DNA from: Micromonospora rhizosphaerae | GTDB taxonomy: Bacteria > Actinomycetota > Actinomycetes > Mycobacteriales > Micromonosporaceae | Length of the DNA: 64,000 nt | Reading direction: 5' to 3' | Assembly (NCBI RefSeq): GCF_900091465.1 | Contig: NZ_FMHV01000002.1 | Location: 5,146,001-5,210,000 of the forward strand | Shown: piece after piece, positions 1 to 8,548 of the stretch | How positions within the stretch are numbered: position 1 is the first letter of the stretch | Layout: every line of letters starts with the position of its first letter | Made by a program: the position numbers and the translations under genes | The notes under the pieces: generated by a model | Seen by the model: the letters and a program-made list of their open reading frames with translations, nothing else | What the model was told of the DNA's origin: nothing | The model's database searches: none

Positions 1-62
1 TTCCGATCGTGCTCGGTCTGGTGGCCGCAGCCGCCAGATACCGCATTCGGCGTCCGGCTTGA
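1..62 (+). CDS. C-terminal end of a gene cut by the left edge
   Basis: Reading from base 3, an open frame ends PIVLGLVAAAARYRIRRPA before a TGA at 60-62. A hydrophobic stretch followed by an arginine-rich tail is what the last membrane helix and cytosolic end of an integral membrane protein looks like. In this neighbourhood a flippase, polymerase or other polysaccharide membrane protein would fit, but 19 residues do not identify a family. The gene lies mainly outside the window. Confidence 0.45.
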   Translation, partial: PIVLGLVAAAARYRIRRPA

Positions 63-322
63 CAGGAGGAAGCCGCCCTTTCTGCCGAACTGGCCGGATC
101 GCGGTGAGCCCCCAGGCCGTCGCCCGGACAGTCCTCCTAACCGGCGTGGAAGCGGACGTGGTGCCGAAGTAGCTCGACCGGGCCGCTACTGTGTCGCTAC
201 TCCCGTCAGGTAACCGACAGTGCTGATGCGATCGCTCCGTCGCTAGTCTGTGGGCACTTCGATGGTGAACGGCCGTGCGCGCCAGCGTTCACCTCGGCCG
301 GTTCGGTGGGGGGAGGGTGGCG
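63..322 (+). promoter_or_regulatory. Leader region of the first dehydrogenase gene
   Basis: A 260-base gap without a convincing gene. It holds a 16-base element at 205-220 (GTCAGGTAACCGACAG) that resembles the paired promoter elements near 19.96 and 35.91 kb, followed 23 bases later by a -10-like TAGTCT at 244-249. A Shine-Dalgarno GGGAGGG at 311-317 serves the ATG at 323. The promoter assignment is inference. Confidence 0.35.
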
Positions 323-3300
323 ATGTCGCGACCCATCATGCGGGCACTCCTGGTCGGAGCACTTGTCGCCGGGGTGGTGGCACCGGTGCATGCCGCGCCG
401 GCGGCGGCGGCCACGCTGCCGTCCGGCTTCCAGGAACAGATCGTGTTCAGCGGGCTGAACGCGCCGACCGACCTGGAGTTTGCTCCCGACGGGCGCATAT
501 TCGTGGCCGAAAAGGGCGGTCGCATCAAGGTCTTCGACAACCTGGCCGACACCAGCCCCACCGTGTTCGCGGACCTGTCGACGAACGTGCACGACCAGTG
601 GGATCGGGGCCTCCTTGGCTTGGCGCTGCCGCCGAACTTCCCGACCAGCCCCTGGGTTTACGTTCTCTACACATACGACGCCCCGCCCGGGCAGGTCGCG
701 CCACGGTGGAACGATGTCTGTCCGGACCCGAGCAACGGGCTGTGCGTAGTCACCGGCAGGCTCTCCAAGCTGCAGGCCTCGGGCGACGTGATGACCGGCA
801 CGGAGCAGGTGCTCATCCACGACTGGTGCCAGCAGTACCCGAGCCACTCCATCGGCGATCTGGAGTTCGGCGCGGACGGCATGCTCTACGCCACCGGTGG
901 CGACGGCGCGAGCTTCAGCGCCGTCGACTACGGAAACCTGCCATCGGGCAACCCGACCAACCCGTGCTCCGACCCGCCGAACGAGGGCGGGGCACTACGA
1001 TCACAGGACCTCCGCACCACCGCCGACGAGACACAACTCGATGGGTCGCTGCTGCGGCTGGATCCGACCACCGGCGCGGCTGCCCCGGGCAACCCGAACA
1101 TCGGATCGCCGGATCCGGATACCCGACGCATTGTTGCAACCGGCCTGCGCAACCCATTCCGGCTCACCTTGCGTCCCGGCACGAACGAGGCGTGGATCTC
1201 CGACACCGGGTGGAACACATGGGAGGAAGTGGACCGGGTAGTTGACCCGACCGCTGGGGTGGCCAACTTCGGCTGGCCGTGCTACGAGGGAAACCTACGG
1301 CAGGACGGCTACGACGGTGCCAATCTCAGCGTCTGCGAGACGCTGTACAGCGCCGGCCCGAGCGCGCACACACTCCCCTTCGTCGCATGGAACCACCCCA
1401 ACAAGCTCATCCCGGGCGAGGCCTGCCCGACCGGGAGCTCCTCGTCGACCGGGGTGGCGTTCTACCCGACCACCGGTGGCCCGTACCCGGCCGCGTACAA
1501 CGGGGCGCTCTTCTTCGCCGACTACTCGCGCGACTGCATCTGGGCGTCGCTCCCGACGACGCCCGGGGGGCTGCCGAGCGCGTCCAACCTCGTCACGTTC
1601 GCGTCCAGCGCGGCCAGCCCGGTCGACCTCGAGCTCGGGCCCGGCAACGAGCTGTACTACGTGGACCTGAACGGCACGATCCGGCGGATCCGCTACTTCC
1701 CGGGCAACCAGCCGCCGACCGCGGTCATCGACGCGTCGCCCACGCAGGGCCCGGTGCCGATGACGGTCAACTTCAGCGCCACCAGCTCCACGGATCCCGA
1801 TCCGGCGGACCAGGGCAGGCTGACCTACGCCTGGGACTTCACGAACGACGGGACTACCGACTCGACGGCCCCCACCACGTCGTTCACTTACACGACGGCC
1901 GGCAACTTCACCGCGAGGCTGACCATCACGGACTCGCTGGGGGCCACAGACAGCGAGACGGTCATCATCTCACCTGGAAACCAGGCGCCGACCGCGGTGA
2001 TCGACACACCCACCGCCGGCACGACCTGGCGGGTGGGAAACACCATAGGCTTCACCGGCCATGCGACCGACCCGCAGCAAGGGACGCTGCCCGCCTCGGC
2101 GCTGAGTTGGCAACTGCGCCTTCAGCACTGCTCCGACACCGGCAGCTGCCACACGCACGTCCTACAGAACTGGACCGGCGTGGCCAGCGGCTCGTTCGTC
2201 ACGCCGGACCACGAATATCCGTCCTACCTTGAGCTCGAACTCGTCGCGACCGACCAGGACAACCTCTCGCACAGAGTCGTGCGCCGGCTGGACCCGCAGA
2301 CGGTGAGCCTCACGTTCGCCACGAACCCGTCCGGCCTTCAGCTGGTCGTCGGCTCGACCACCGGGACCACGCCGTTCACCCGCACCGTCATCCAGGGCTC
2401 GACCAACTCGGTGTCGGCGCTGTCGCCGCAGAGCGTGGGCGGCCGCACCTACAACTACACGAGCTGGTCCGACGGTGGCGCGCAGTCGCACGTCATCACC
2501 GCGCCCACGGCGGCAACCACATACACCGCCAGCTACGCCCAGGACTCGGCGTGCGTCGACTCGTTCGGGTACACGTGCACGGTGAGCTCCGGCGCCTTCA
2601 CACCCGCGGATCAGACGGTGTTGTCGCTGACGGGAGACGATCAATATCAGCAGATCACGCTGCCATTCCCGGTGCCGTTCTACGGCGGCTCCTACTCGAC
2701 GGCGTGGGTCGACACCAACGGCGTGATCACGTTCACGACACCCAACGGGTCGGCATGGAACCATGGCGCCATCCCGTCGCCGCCGGCCGCGAACAAGCCG
2801 AATCTCGCCGCGTACCCGCTCTGGGACGACCTCGTCGTGGACAGTTCCGCAAGCGTTCGCACGGCGGTGACCGGGACCGCGCCGAACCGCAGGTTCATCG
2901 TGGAGTGGCGCAACGTCAGGTTCTGGGCGAACTCGTCTGCTCGAGTCACCTTCGAGTCGATCTTCGAGGAGGGAACAGGGATCATCTCGTTCGCCTACTC
3001 CGGCATCGACGCGTCCCCGCTGGAGCAGGGCGGCGAGGCGACGGTCGGCATCGAGAACGCAGACGGGTCGGTTGCCCTCGCATACTCCTACAACCAGCCG
3101 CGCCTGCGCAGCGGCGACGTGGTCCAGTTCGTGCCGCCGGACGCGCCGCCGCCACCACCGCCGCCCGCGCCCGCCGTCGTCGCCGGCACCGTGACGAGCA
3201 GCTCCGGGGGTACGCCAATCGCCGGCGCGACGGTTACCGTCTCGGGTACGTCGCTGAGCACGACTACAGCCACCAACGGCACGTACTCGTTCCCGGACGT

Positions 3301-4015
3301 GCCACCGGGCTCCCACACGGTCAACGCACAGAAGATCGGCTTCCTGCCCGGCTCGACCACGGTGACGGCTGTCAGCGGCACCACCGTCACCGCCAATATC
3401 GCCCTGACGCCGGCCCCGCCATGCTCGGATTCGTTCGGGTACACCTGCACCGCCGGCCCGACGGCCTGGACCCCGGCGGATCAGACCGTGCTGACCTTGA
3501 CCGGCGATGACGCCTACCAGCAGATCAGCCTGCCATTCGGGGTCACGCTCTACGGCACGACATACACGACGGCGTGGGTCGACACCAACGGCGTGCTCAG
3601 CTTCATCCAGCCGTCAAGCTCGGCGTGGGACCACGGCGCGATCCCGTCGGGTCCGGCCGCGAACAGGGCCAACGGGGCGGTATATCCGTTCTGGGGCGAC
3701 CTCCTCGTCGACGCCTCCGCGAGCGTGCGGACGTCGCTGACCGGCACCGCGCCGAACCGCAAGTTCATCGTGGAGTGGCGCAACGTCCGGTTCTATGCGG
3801 ACAGCACGTCGCGCGTCTCGTTCGAGGTGGTGCTGTCGGAGAACAGCGACGTGACGGTCGCCTGGCAGGACATCGGCACGACCGCTCTGGAGCAGGGTGG
3901 CTCGGCCACCGTTGGGATCGAGAACGCGCAGGGCACGACCGCATTGCAGTACTCGTTGAATCAACCGGTCCTGCGGAACGGTATGGGTGTGCTGTTCCAC
4001 CCGCCCACGCCGTAG
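323..4015 (+). CDS. Secreted PQQ-type sugar dehydrogenase with PKD and duplicated C-terminal domains
   Basis: Predicted soluble aldose-sugar-dehydrogenase family enzyme (quinoprotein beta-propeller) that would oxidise sugars outside the cell. The ATG at 323 is preferred over an upstream GTG because GGGAGGG lies 5 bases upstream and an arginine-started signal peptide ending near AAPAAAA (residues 1-31) follows directly. Residues about 35-455 are the propeller: motifs include LEFAPDGRIFVAEKGGRIK, a His-led HSIGDLEFGADGMLYA and TGLRNPFR. A PKD domain (about 462-548) follows, then a beta-rich region ending about 740 that is also present in the convergent neighbour. A Cys-started domain (from about 742) is followed by a poly-proline linker, a carboxypeptidase-regulatory-like domain (about 950-1030) and a second copy of the Cys-started domain. 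At 1230 residues it is far longer than the bare enzyme. The propeller is secure; substrate and cofactor loading are not. Confidence 0.85.
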   Translation: MSRPIMRALLVGALVAGVVAPVHAAPAAAATLPSGFQEQIVFSGLNAPTDLEFAPDGRIFVAEKGGRIKVFDNLADTSPTVFADLSTNVHDQWDRGLLGLALPPNFPTSPWVYVLYTYDAPPGQVAPRWNDVCPDPSNGLCVVTGRLSKLQASGDVMTGTEQVLIHDWCQQYPSHSIGDLEFGADGMLYATGGDGASFSAVDYGNLPSGNPTNPCSDPPNEGGALRSQDLRTTADETQLDGSLLRLDPTTGAAAPGNPNIGSPDPDTRRIVATGLRNPFRLTLRPGTNEAWISDTGWNTWEEVDRVVDPTAGVANFGWPCYEGNLRQDGYDGANLSVCETLYSAGPSAHTLPFVAWNHPNKLIPGEACPTGSSSSTGVAFYPTTGGPYPAAYNGALFFADYSRDCIWASLPTTPGGLPSASNLVTFASSAASPVDLELGPGNELYYVDLNGTIRRIRYFPGNQPPTAVIDASPTQGPVPMTVNFSATSSTDPDPADQGRLTYAWDFTNDGTTDSTAPTTSFTYTTAGNFTARLTITDSLGATDSETVIISPGNQAPTAVIDTPTAGTTWRVGNTIGFTGHATDPQQGTLPASALSWQLRLQHCSDTGSCHTHVLQNWTGVASGSFVTPDHEYPSYLELELVATDQDNLSHRVVRRLDPQTVSLTFATNPSGLQLVVGSTTGTTPFTRTVIQGSTNSVSALSPQSVGGRTYNYTSWSDGGAQSHVITAPTAATTYTASYAQDSACVDSFGYTCTVSSGAFTPADQTVLSLTGDDQYQQITLPFPVPFYGGSYSTAWVDTNGVITFTTPNGSAWNHGAIPSPPAANKPNLAAYPLWDDLVVDSSASVRTAVTGTAPNRRFIVEWRNVRFWANSSARVTFESIFEEGTGIISFAYSGIDASPLEQGGEATVGIENADGSVALAYSYNQPRLRSGDVVQFVPPDAPPPPPPPAPAVVAGTVTSSSGGTPIAGATVTVSGTSLSTTTATNGTYSFPDVPPGSHTVNAQKIGFLPGSTTVTAVSGTTVTANIALTPAPPCSDSFGYTCTAGPTAWTPADQTVLTLTGDDAYQQISLPFGVTLYGTTYTTAWVDTNGVLSFIQPSSSAWDHGAIPSGPAANRANGAVYPFWGDLLVDASASVRTSLTGTAPNRKFIVEWRNVRFYADSTSRVSFEVVLSENSDVTVAWQDIGTTALEQGGSATVGIENAQGTTALQYSLNQPVLRNGMGVLFHPPTP
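2548..4011 (+). repeat. Duplicated domain inside the dehydrogenase gene
   Basis: About 590 bases at 2548-3138 recur at 3421-4011. Both copies encode DSFGYTCT, LTGDD.YQQI.LPF, AWVDTNGV, AAN...YP.W.DL.VD.SASVRT, TGTAPNR.FIVEWRNVRF and EQGG.ATVGIEN. Nucleotide identity is high in patches, for example around 2702 and 3572 and around 2878 and 3748, which indicates a fairly recent internal duplication. The copies are separated by a carboxypeptidase-regulatory-like module. Confidence 0.85.
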
Positions 4016-4210
4016 GTGCCTTGACCCGCGAGATCGCTGTCGTCCCCTGGCCGCTCAGCGAGCTACCAACGTCGGAGCCGGCTGCGCCGCAATGCCGGTC
4101 GCGGTGCACGCGGCGGCAGCGGTCGCGGTGACGCTGCTCGCCTTGCTGCATCATGTCGATCTGGCACCACCACCGAAACGGCATCGGAACCCTGAACACT
4201 CGGTGGAGCC

Positions 4211-4249
4211 GGGCGTCCCGTCCACGGCACGGCCGTGGACGGGACGCCC
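4211..4249. terminator. Bidirectional hairpin between convergent genes
   Basis: GGGCGTCCCGTCCACGGC, a 3-base loop ACG, and its exact reverse complement form a perfect 18-bp stem (19 with the flanking C-G pair). It sits between the ends of two convergent dehydrogenase genes. There is no U tract on either side, as is common for high-GC actinobacterial terminators. Confidence 0.8.
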
Positions 4250-4264
4250 GCGGCGACTGTCAGG

Positions 4265-6220
4265 TCACAGCCGGACCTCACTGAATCTCGCCACCGCGCC
4301 GCCCGTGCGCTCGTAGTACTCGACAACGACGGTGTGCTGGCCGGCATCGACTGTGACATCGGCGGTGTACGTGGTCGGCGGGTGGTCGCTCCACCCGTCG
4401 ATGATCAGATTGCCGTCGAGCCGAAGCCGGATACCGTCGTCGCCCGTGACAGTGAAACGGTAGGTCCCGGCCTCGAAGTCGGTGGTCCGCGCCCACCGAG
4501 CAGAAAAGCCGTTGTCCGGAAGGGCTGGATCCGGCGAACCGGAGCCCCAGTCGAAGTCGACCTGATCGTCGTTGCGCGTGACGATCGGCGTGCCGTCGAG
4601 CGTCGCGTTGGCGAAGTACTCGGCCGCGAATGGTACGACGGGTGGCGGCGGCCCATTGGTCGGCACGTAGCCGAACCGGGCAACGGCTGAACCCGCGGAT
4701 TCGAAGTACTCCAGCACGATCTGGTGGGTGCCCTCTCCGAGTTGACGGGTGACTGTGTAGGTGTTTCCGCCCTGGATCGTCCACTTGTCGAGCACCTTTA
4801 CACCGTCGACGAAAAGGCGGACACCGTCGTCCGAGGTGACGGTGAAGGCGTAGGACCCGGCGGCTAGCTGCGCAGACTTGGTCCACCTCGCCGAGAAGTG
4901 ATCCACCGGGATGCCATCGCCCGGCGATCCCCCGCCCCAGTCGAAGTCCACGGCGCTGTCCTGGCGCGTCAGCGCTGGTACCCCCGAGAGGTCCTGGTTG
5001 GCGAAGTATTCGGCGGAGTAGCCGTCGTCGGCCGGTACGACCTCGCCGATCCGCTCGTAGTCGACCATGGCGCGGGCACCGCTGGCGTGTTCGAAGTACT
5101 CGACGCGGATGACATGCGGCCCGCCGAGAACGACCTTGTCCACGCTGAAGGTCGCGTTCTGCAGCTGCCACTTGTCGACCACCGGCACGTTGTCGACGAA
5201 AACCCGGATCCCGTCGTCGGCGGCGCCCGTGAACCGGTATACGCCGGCGGAGAGCACGTCCGTCCGTGTCCACCGCACAACGAAATGATCGGCCGAGATC
5301 TGGAGCGCGGGTGAGCCGTCCGACCACTCGAACTCGAGTGTGGGGTCACTACGAACCAGATCCGGCGGGCCGGTGGGTATGCCCGGCGACGTACCACCGT
5401 CCGGGGTGTTCCAGTACTCACCCTGATAGGCAGGCGACTCCGGAAGGTCGCCGACCTGGCTGTAGGCCAGCCGGGCGACCGCGCCTCCGCCGTTCTCGTA
5501 GTACTCCATGAGGATCGTGTGCGGGCCGCCGTCCAGCGGTAGGTGTACGGAGTAGCTCGTCGGGGGCTGGTCCACCCACTCGTCGATGACCCGCACGCCG
5601 TCGATCGTGAGCCGTTCGCCGTCGTCGGCCGTGGCGGTGAACTCGTACTCGCCCGGCGCCAGGCTCATCGTCCTCGTCCAGCGGGCCACGAACCGGTCTA
5701 CCGAGATGTCGGGCGCCGGCGAGCCGGAGCCCCAGTCATGGTCGATCGCCGGCTCGTCGCGCGCGACGGTTGGCGGACCACCCGGGATGGCGTTGATTCC
5801 GGGCGGCGCGTTCCAGTACTCGGCGTGGAACGACTCGTCTGGTTGGTCGGCGGTGCTGTCCCAGGTCAGCGTCGCGAGGGCGTCGCCGCCACCCTCGAAG
5901 TACTCCATCTTGATGGCGTGGTTCCCCTCGCCGAGATCGGTTACGTAGGTGTACTCGGTGGACGGGTGACCTTGCCATTGGTCGATCACACGCCTGTTGT
6001 CGATGTACAGCCGGACGCCGTCATCCGTCACCGTGGTGAACTTGTAGCGGCCGGCGCCGAACCACTGCGTCTTGGTCCAGCGGACCCCGAATCCGTTGTC
6101 CGGCACCGCCGGGTCCGGTGAACCGGCGGCCCAGTTGAAGTCGATTTTCGGGTCTTGTCTGGTCAGGATCGGGGTCCCGGAGAGGCTGGTGTTGTCGAAG
6201 TAGGCGCCGGTGAACGCCAG
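4265..6220 (-). repeat. Five tandem PA14-encoding repeats
   Basis: About 130 codons repeat five times through the 3' half of the dehydrogenase gene. Recognisable repeated protein words are AEYFAN or GEYWN at each opening, SPDP or SPAP near the middle, TDDGVRL, TADDGERL or TSDDGVRL, and EYFE or EYYE near each end. Copies have diverged, so this is older than the domain duplication in the neighbouring gene. Confidence 0.8.
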
Positions 6221-8185
6221 CGACGGCCGGTACGTCGCGGTGTAGGTCGTATCGGTTTCCGGCGTGGTGATGATGTGTCGGATGCTGCGGCCGTCAGACC
6301 AGCCCGCGAACTGGAGAACCGTACCGTCGGCCGCGATCGCGGTGGTGGGCGCCGCAAGTTCACGTTTGAAGCCCACAACCCCGTCGACCGCATGGGGTGT
6401 GCTCACCGGAACGCTGTCGAGCGTCAACCCCAACCCCGGCGGCGAGGTTGCGAGGGTGATGTGCGACTTGCGGGGAAAGATATTGGCCCTCTTCGTGGCG
6501 GTCAAACCGTTCCCGTCGGTCGCGGTCACCGTGATCTCGTACGAGGTGTCGGCAGAGGCCTCGCCGGTCGTCGGGATGGTGAAGGACCCGGCCCGGCCGG
6601 TCAGCGGCCCCAGGAATGGGTGGTAGTGGGTCCCGTGGTGCAGCCGAACCTCGGTCTTGATGTTGGCGTCGTTGAGGTCGAAGCCCGCGGCGTCGCTGGC
6701 GAATGCGTTGTACGTGATCGTGTCGCCCGCACGGTAGAGCATGCCCTCCGTGGGCGCGGCGACGGTCAGAGTCGGGGGTATGCCCACCTGGATCACAATC
6801 GGCTGTGCTTGTGTCTGGTCCGTCCCGCCGGACACCGTGAGACGGACGGTGTAGACACCCTTGTCCGGGTAGTTCTTTGTCGGGTTCGCCTCGCTGCTGG
6901 TCGTTCCGTCGCCGAAGTTCCACAGATAGGTGAGCGGATCTCCGTCCGGGTCATTGCTTCCCGCGCTCGAGAAATGGACGGTCAGCGGATCCACCCCCCT
7001 CGTGACATCCGCACTGGCGTTCGCGACGGGCACATGCGAGGTGGTGTGGTAGGAGACGCGGTAGAGCGCGCCGGGGTAGATGGTGAGGTAGTACAGCGAG
7101 CCGTCCGGGGCGACCTTCATATCGACGACACTGCCCGCCTGGGTGTCGAAGTCGTGGATCGCGGTGATGTTGCCGTTCCCGTCGAGTTGACCCCGCTTGA
7201 TGAACCCGGTCGCGTAGTCGCCGAAGAAGAGATTCCCTTGGTACTCAGGCGGGAACATCGCACCGCGATAGACCGGTCCGCCGGTGACCGCCGCGCTCTG
7301 CCCGTTGTGGTTGTAGGCATAGATGGGATCGACGAAGCCCGCGCAGTTGGCACTACATGCGCCTTCGTTTACCGGCCAGCCGTAGTTGCCGCCCTTGACG
7401 ATGTGGTTGACCTCTTCCCAGGTGAAGTCACCGACGTCGCCGCCGTAGAGCTCCCCGGTGACGCTGTCGAACTGGAAGCGCCAAGGGTTACGGAAGCCGT
7501 ACGCCCAGATCGCGCCGAGTTTCCCAGGCTGTCCGTAGAACGGGTTGTCGGCCGGAATCGAGCCGTCCTTGTTGATCCGCAGGATCTTGCCGTGCGGGTT
7601 ACCCAGATCCTGTGAATTAGCCCCGTTACCGTTGTCACCGATCGCGAGATAGAGCTTTCCGTCTGGACCGAATGCGACGCTACCGCCGACATGCAGAAGC
7701 TGCGACGGCGACTGCGTCTGGAAGAGCGGGTACGGACCGTCGGCGCCAACGTCGTCGGAGGCGTTGAAACGCACAAGATGATTCAGCAGATCGTGCCCAG
7801 TGTAATAGAAGTAGACATAGTGGTTGCCAACCCCGAAATCGGGATCGAACGCGATTCCGATCAAGCCGCGGTCGCCGGTCGCCTCAGACGGCAAATCGGC
7901 AAAGGGCTGCGGCAGGAGCTGCCCGTTCTTGATGATTTTGATTTTCCCGGTGCGCTCGAGGACGAAGATTCGACCGTCCGGCGCGATTTCGAATCCCGAG
8001 GGGCCGTCGAGACCGTCGCCGACCACCAACGAGGTCTGGAAATCCGCCGGTGGTGCGGCCGCGCTCGGCGCCGCAGGCAGCATGGCCATCATCGCCACCG
8101 ATGGGATCGCGACTAACGCGGCCACCTTCAGAAACAACGTCTGCTTGAAGGTGGACGCGAAGGCGGCGCTCACCGGACCAGCCAC
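4265..8185 (-). CDS. Secreted PQQ-type sugar dehydrogenase with PKD and five PA14 domains
   Basis: Second quinoprotein sugar dehydrogenase, 1306 residues, convergent with the first. A signal sequence (about 1-43, hydrophobic core LKVAALVAIPSVAMMAML) precedes the beta-propeller (about 50-380; FEIAPDGRIFVLERTGKIK, HVGGSVAFGPDGKLYLA, YGFRNPWR). A PKD domain and a beta-rich region up to about 650 resemble those of the convergent gene. The rest is five tandem PA14 modules (about 657-1306), each with a F.(A/G).Y(F/W) opening, DF.WG.GSP, a RWT segment, a DDG.R...D motif, a D.W, and a closing H....EY(F/Y)E. PA14 domains bind carbohydrate in many secreted enzymes, so the tail probably tethers the enzyme to a glycan, perhaps the polymer made by this locus. 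The start is a GTG without a clear ribosome site, so the exact N-terminus is uncertain. Confidence 0.87.
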   Translation of the reverse strand: MAGPVSAAFASTFKQTLFLKVAALVAIPSVAMMAMLPAAPSAAAPPADFQTSLVVGDGLDGPSGFEIAPDGRIFVLERTGKIKIIKNGQLLPQPFADLPSEATGDRGLIGIAFDPDFGVGNHYVYFYYTGHDLLNHLVRFNASDDVGADGPYPLFQTQSPSQLLHVGGSVAFGPDGKLYLAIGDNGNGANSQDLGNPHGKILRINKDGSIPADNPFYGQPGKLGAIWAYGFRNPWRFQFDSVTGELYGGDVGDFTWEEVNHIVKGGNYGWPVNEGACSANCAGFVDPIYAYNHNGQSAAVTGGPVYRGAMFPPEYQGNLFFGDYATGFIKRGQLDGNGNITAIHDFDTQAGSVVDMKVAPDGSLYYLTIYPGALYRVSYHTTSHVPVANASADVTRGVDPLTVHFSSAGSNDPDGDPLTYLWNFGDGTTSSEANPTKNYPDKGVYTVRLTVSGGTDQTQAQPIVIQVGIPPTLTVAAPTEGMLYRAGDTITYNAFASDAAGFDLNDANIKTEVRLHHGTHYHPFLGPLTGRAGSFTIPTTGEASADTSYEITVTATDGNGLTATKRANIFPRKSHITLATSPPGLGLTLDSVPVSTPHAVDGVVGFKRELAAPTTAIAADGTVLQFAGWSDGRSIRHIITTPETDTTYTATYRPSLAFTGAYFDNTSLSGTPILTRQDPKIDFNWAAGSPDPAVPDNGFGVRWTKTQWFGAGRYKFTTVTDDGVRLYIDNRRVIDQWQGHPSTEYTYVTDLGEGNHAIKMEYFEGGGDALATLTWDSTADQPDESFHAEYWNAPPGINAIPGGPPTVARDEPAIDHDWGSGSPAPDISVDRFVARWTRTMSLAPGEYEFTATADDGERLTIDGVRVIDEWVDQPPTSYSVHLPLDGGPHTILMEYYENGGGAVARLAYSQVGDLPESPAYQGEYWNTPDGGTSPGIPTGPPDLVRSDPTLEFEWSDGSPALQISADHFVVRWTRTDVLSAGVYRFTGAADDGIRVFVDNVPVVDKWQLQNATFSVDKVVLGGPHVIRVEYFEHASGARAMVDYERIGEVVPADDGYSAEYFANQDLSGVPALTRQDSAVDFDWGGGSPGDGIPVDHFSARWTKSAQLAAGSYAFTVTSDDGVRLFVDGVKVLDKWTIQGGNTYTVTRQLGEGTHQIVLEYFESAGSAVARFGYVPTNGPPPPVVPFAAEYFANATLDGTPIVTRNDDQVDFDWGSGSPDPALPDNGFSARWARTTDFEAGTYRFTVTGDDGIRLRLDGNLIIDGWSDHPPTTYTADVTVDAGQHTVVVEYYERTGGAVARFSEVRL

Positions 8186-8548
8186 TCGTCAGCGGACTGA
8201 CCACCGGCACAGATATTGCGGATAGCGGAAGGCTGACTCGTGAGGGGGTTACGGTTATGCATTCTAAGTGTTCCTCCCATCCGGCAGACATCGACCGACG
8301 CACCTGCTCCGCGAGGGGACGACCGAACAACCGCGGCTCGCCCGCTCGTGCTTCTGAGACCACTCCGGTCGGTGATTCGGCTTATCGTGGACGCGGTGAT
8401 CGTCAGTCCCACCGTCTGGACGGACCATCGGTAGACCGGGCCGACCGACTGTCCGCAAATCGACACGGACGGCGACCGCGGCCGCGGATGACGGTTAGCC
8501 GACTGATCGCTTGGTGGCACCGCGTGGCGGCGGTAAGTTCGGCGTCCT
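8186..8548. promoter_or_regulatory. Divergent intergenic region with a 43-base repeat
   Basis: 363 bases between divergent genes, no coding remnant recognised. Bases 8424-8466 match 29533-29575 at 36 of 43 positions; both copies are intergenic in this locus. A -10-like TAAGTT at 8534-8539 lies nine bases before the ATG at 8549, which suggests a leaderless transcript for the rightward gene. Both assignments are inference. Confidence 0.45.

Noticed and set aside
166..200. GACCGGGCCG followed by ACTGT, partly like the 43-base repeat
   Set aside because: Only two short blocks match and the remaining spacing is different, so chance in GC-rich DNA is likely.
6155..7615. Long plus-strand frame antisense to the PA14 dehydrogenase
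   Set aside because: Mirror of a secure gene; Arg/Gly/Val-rich shadow composition.
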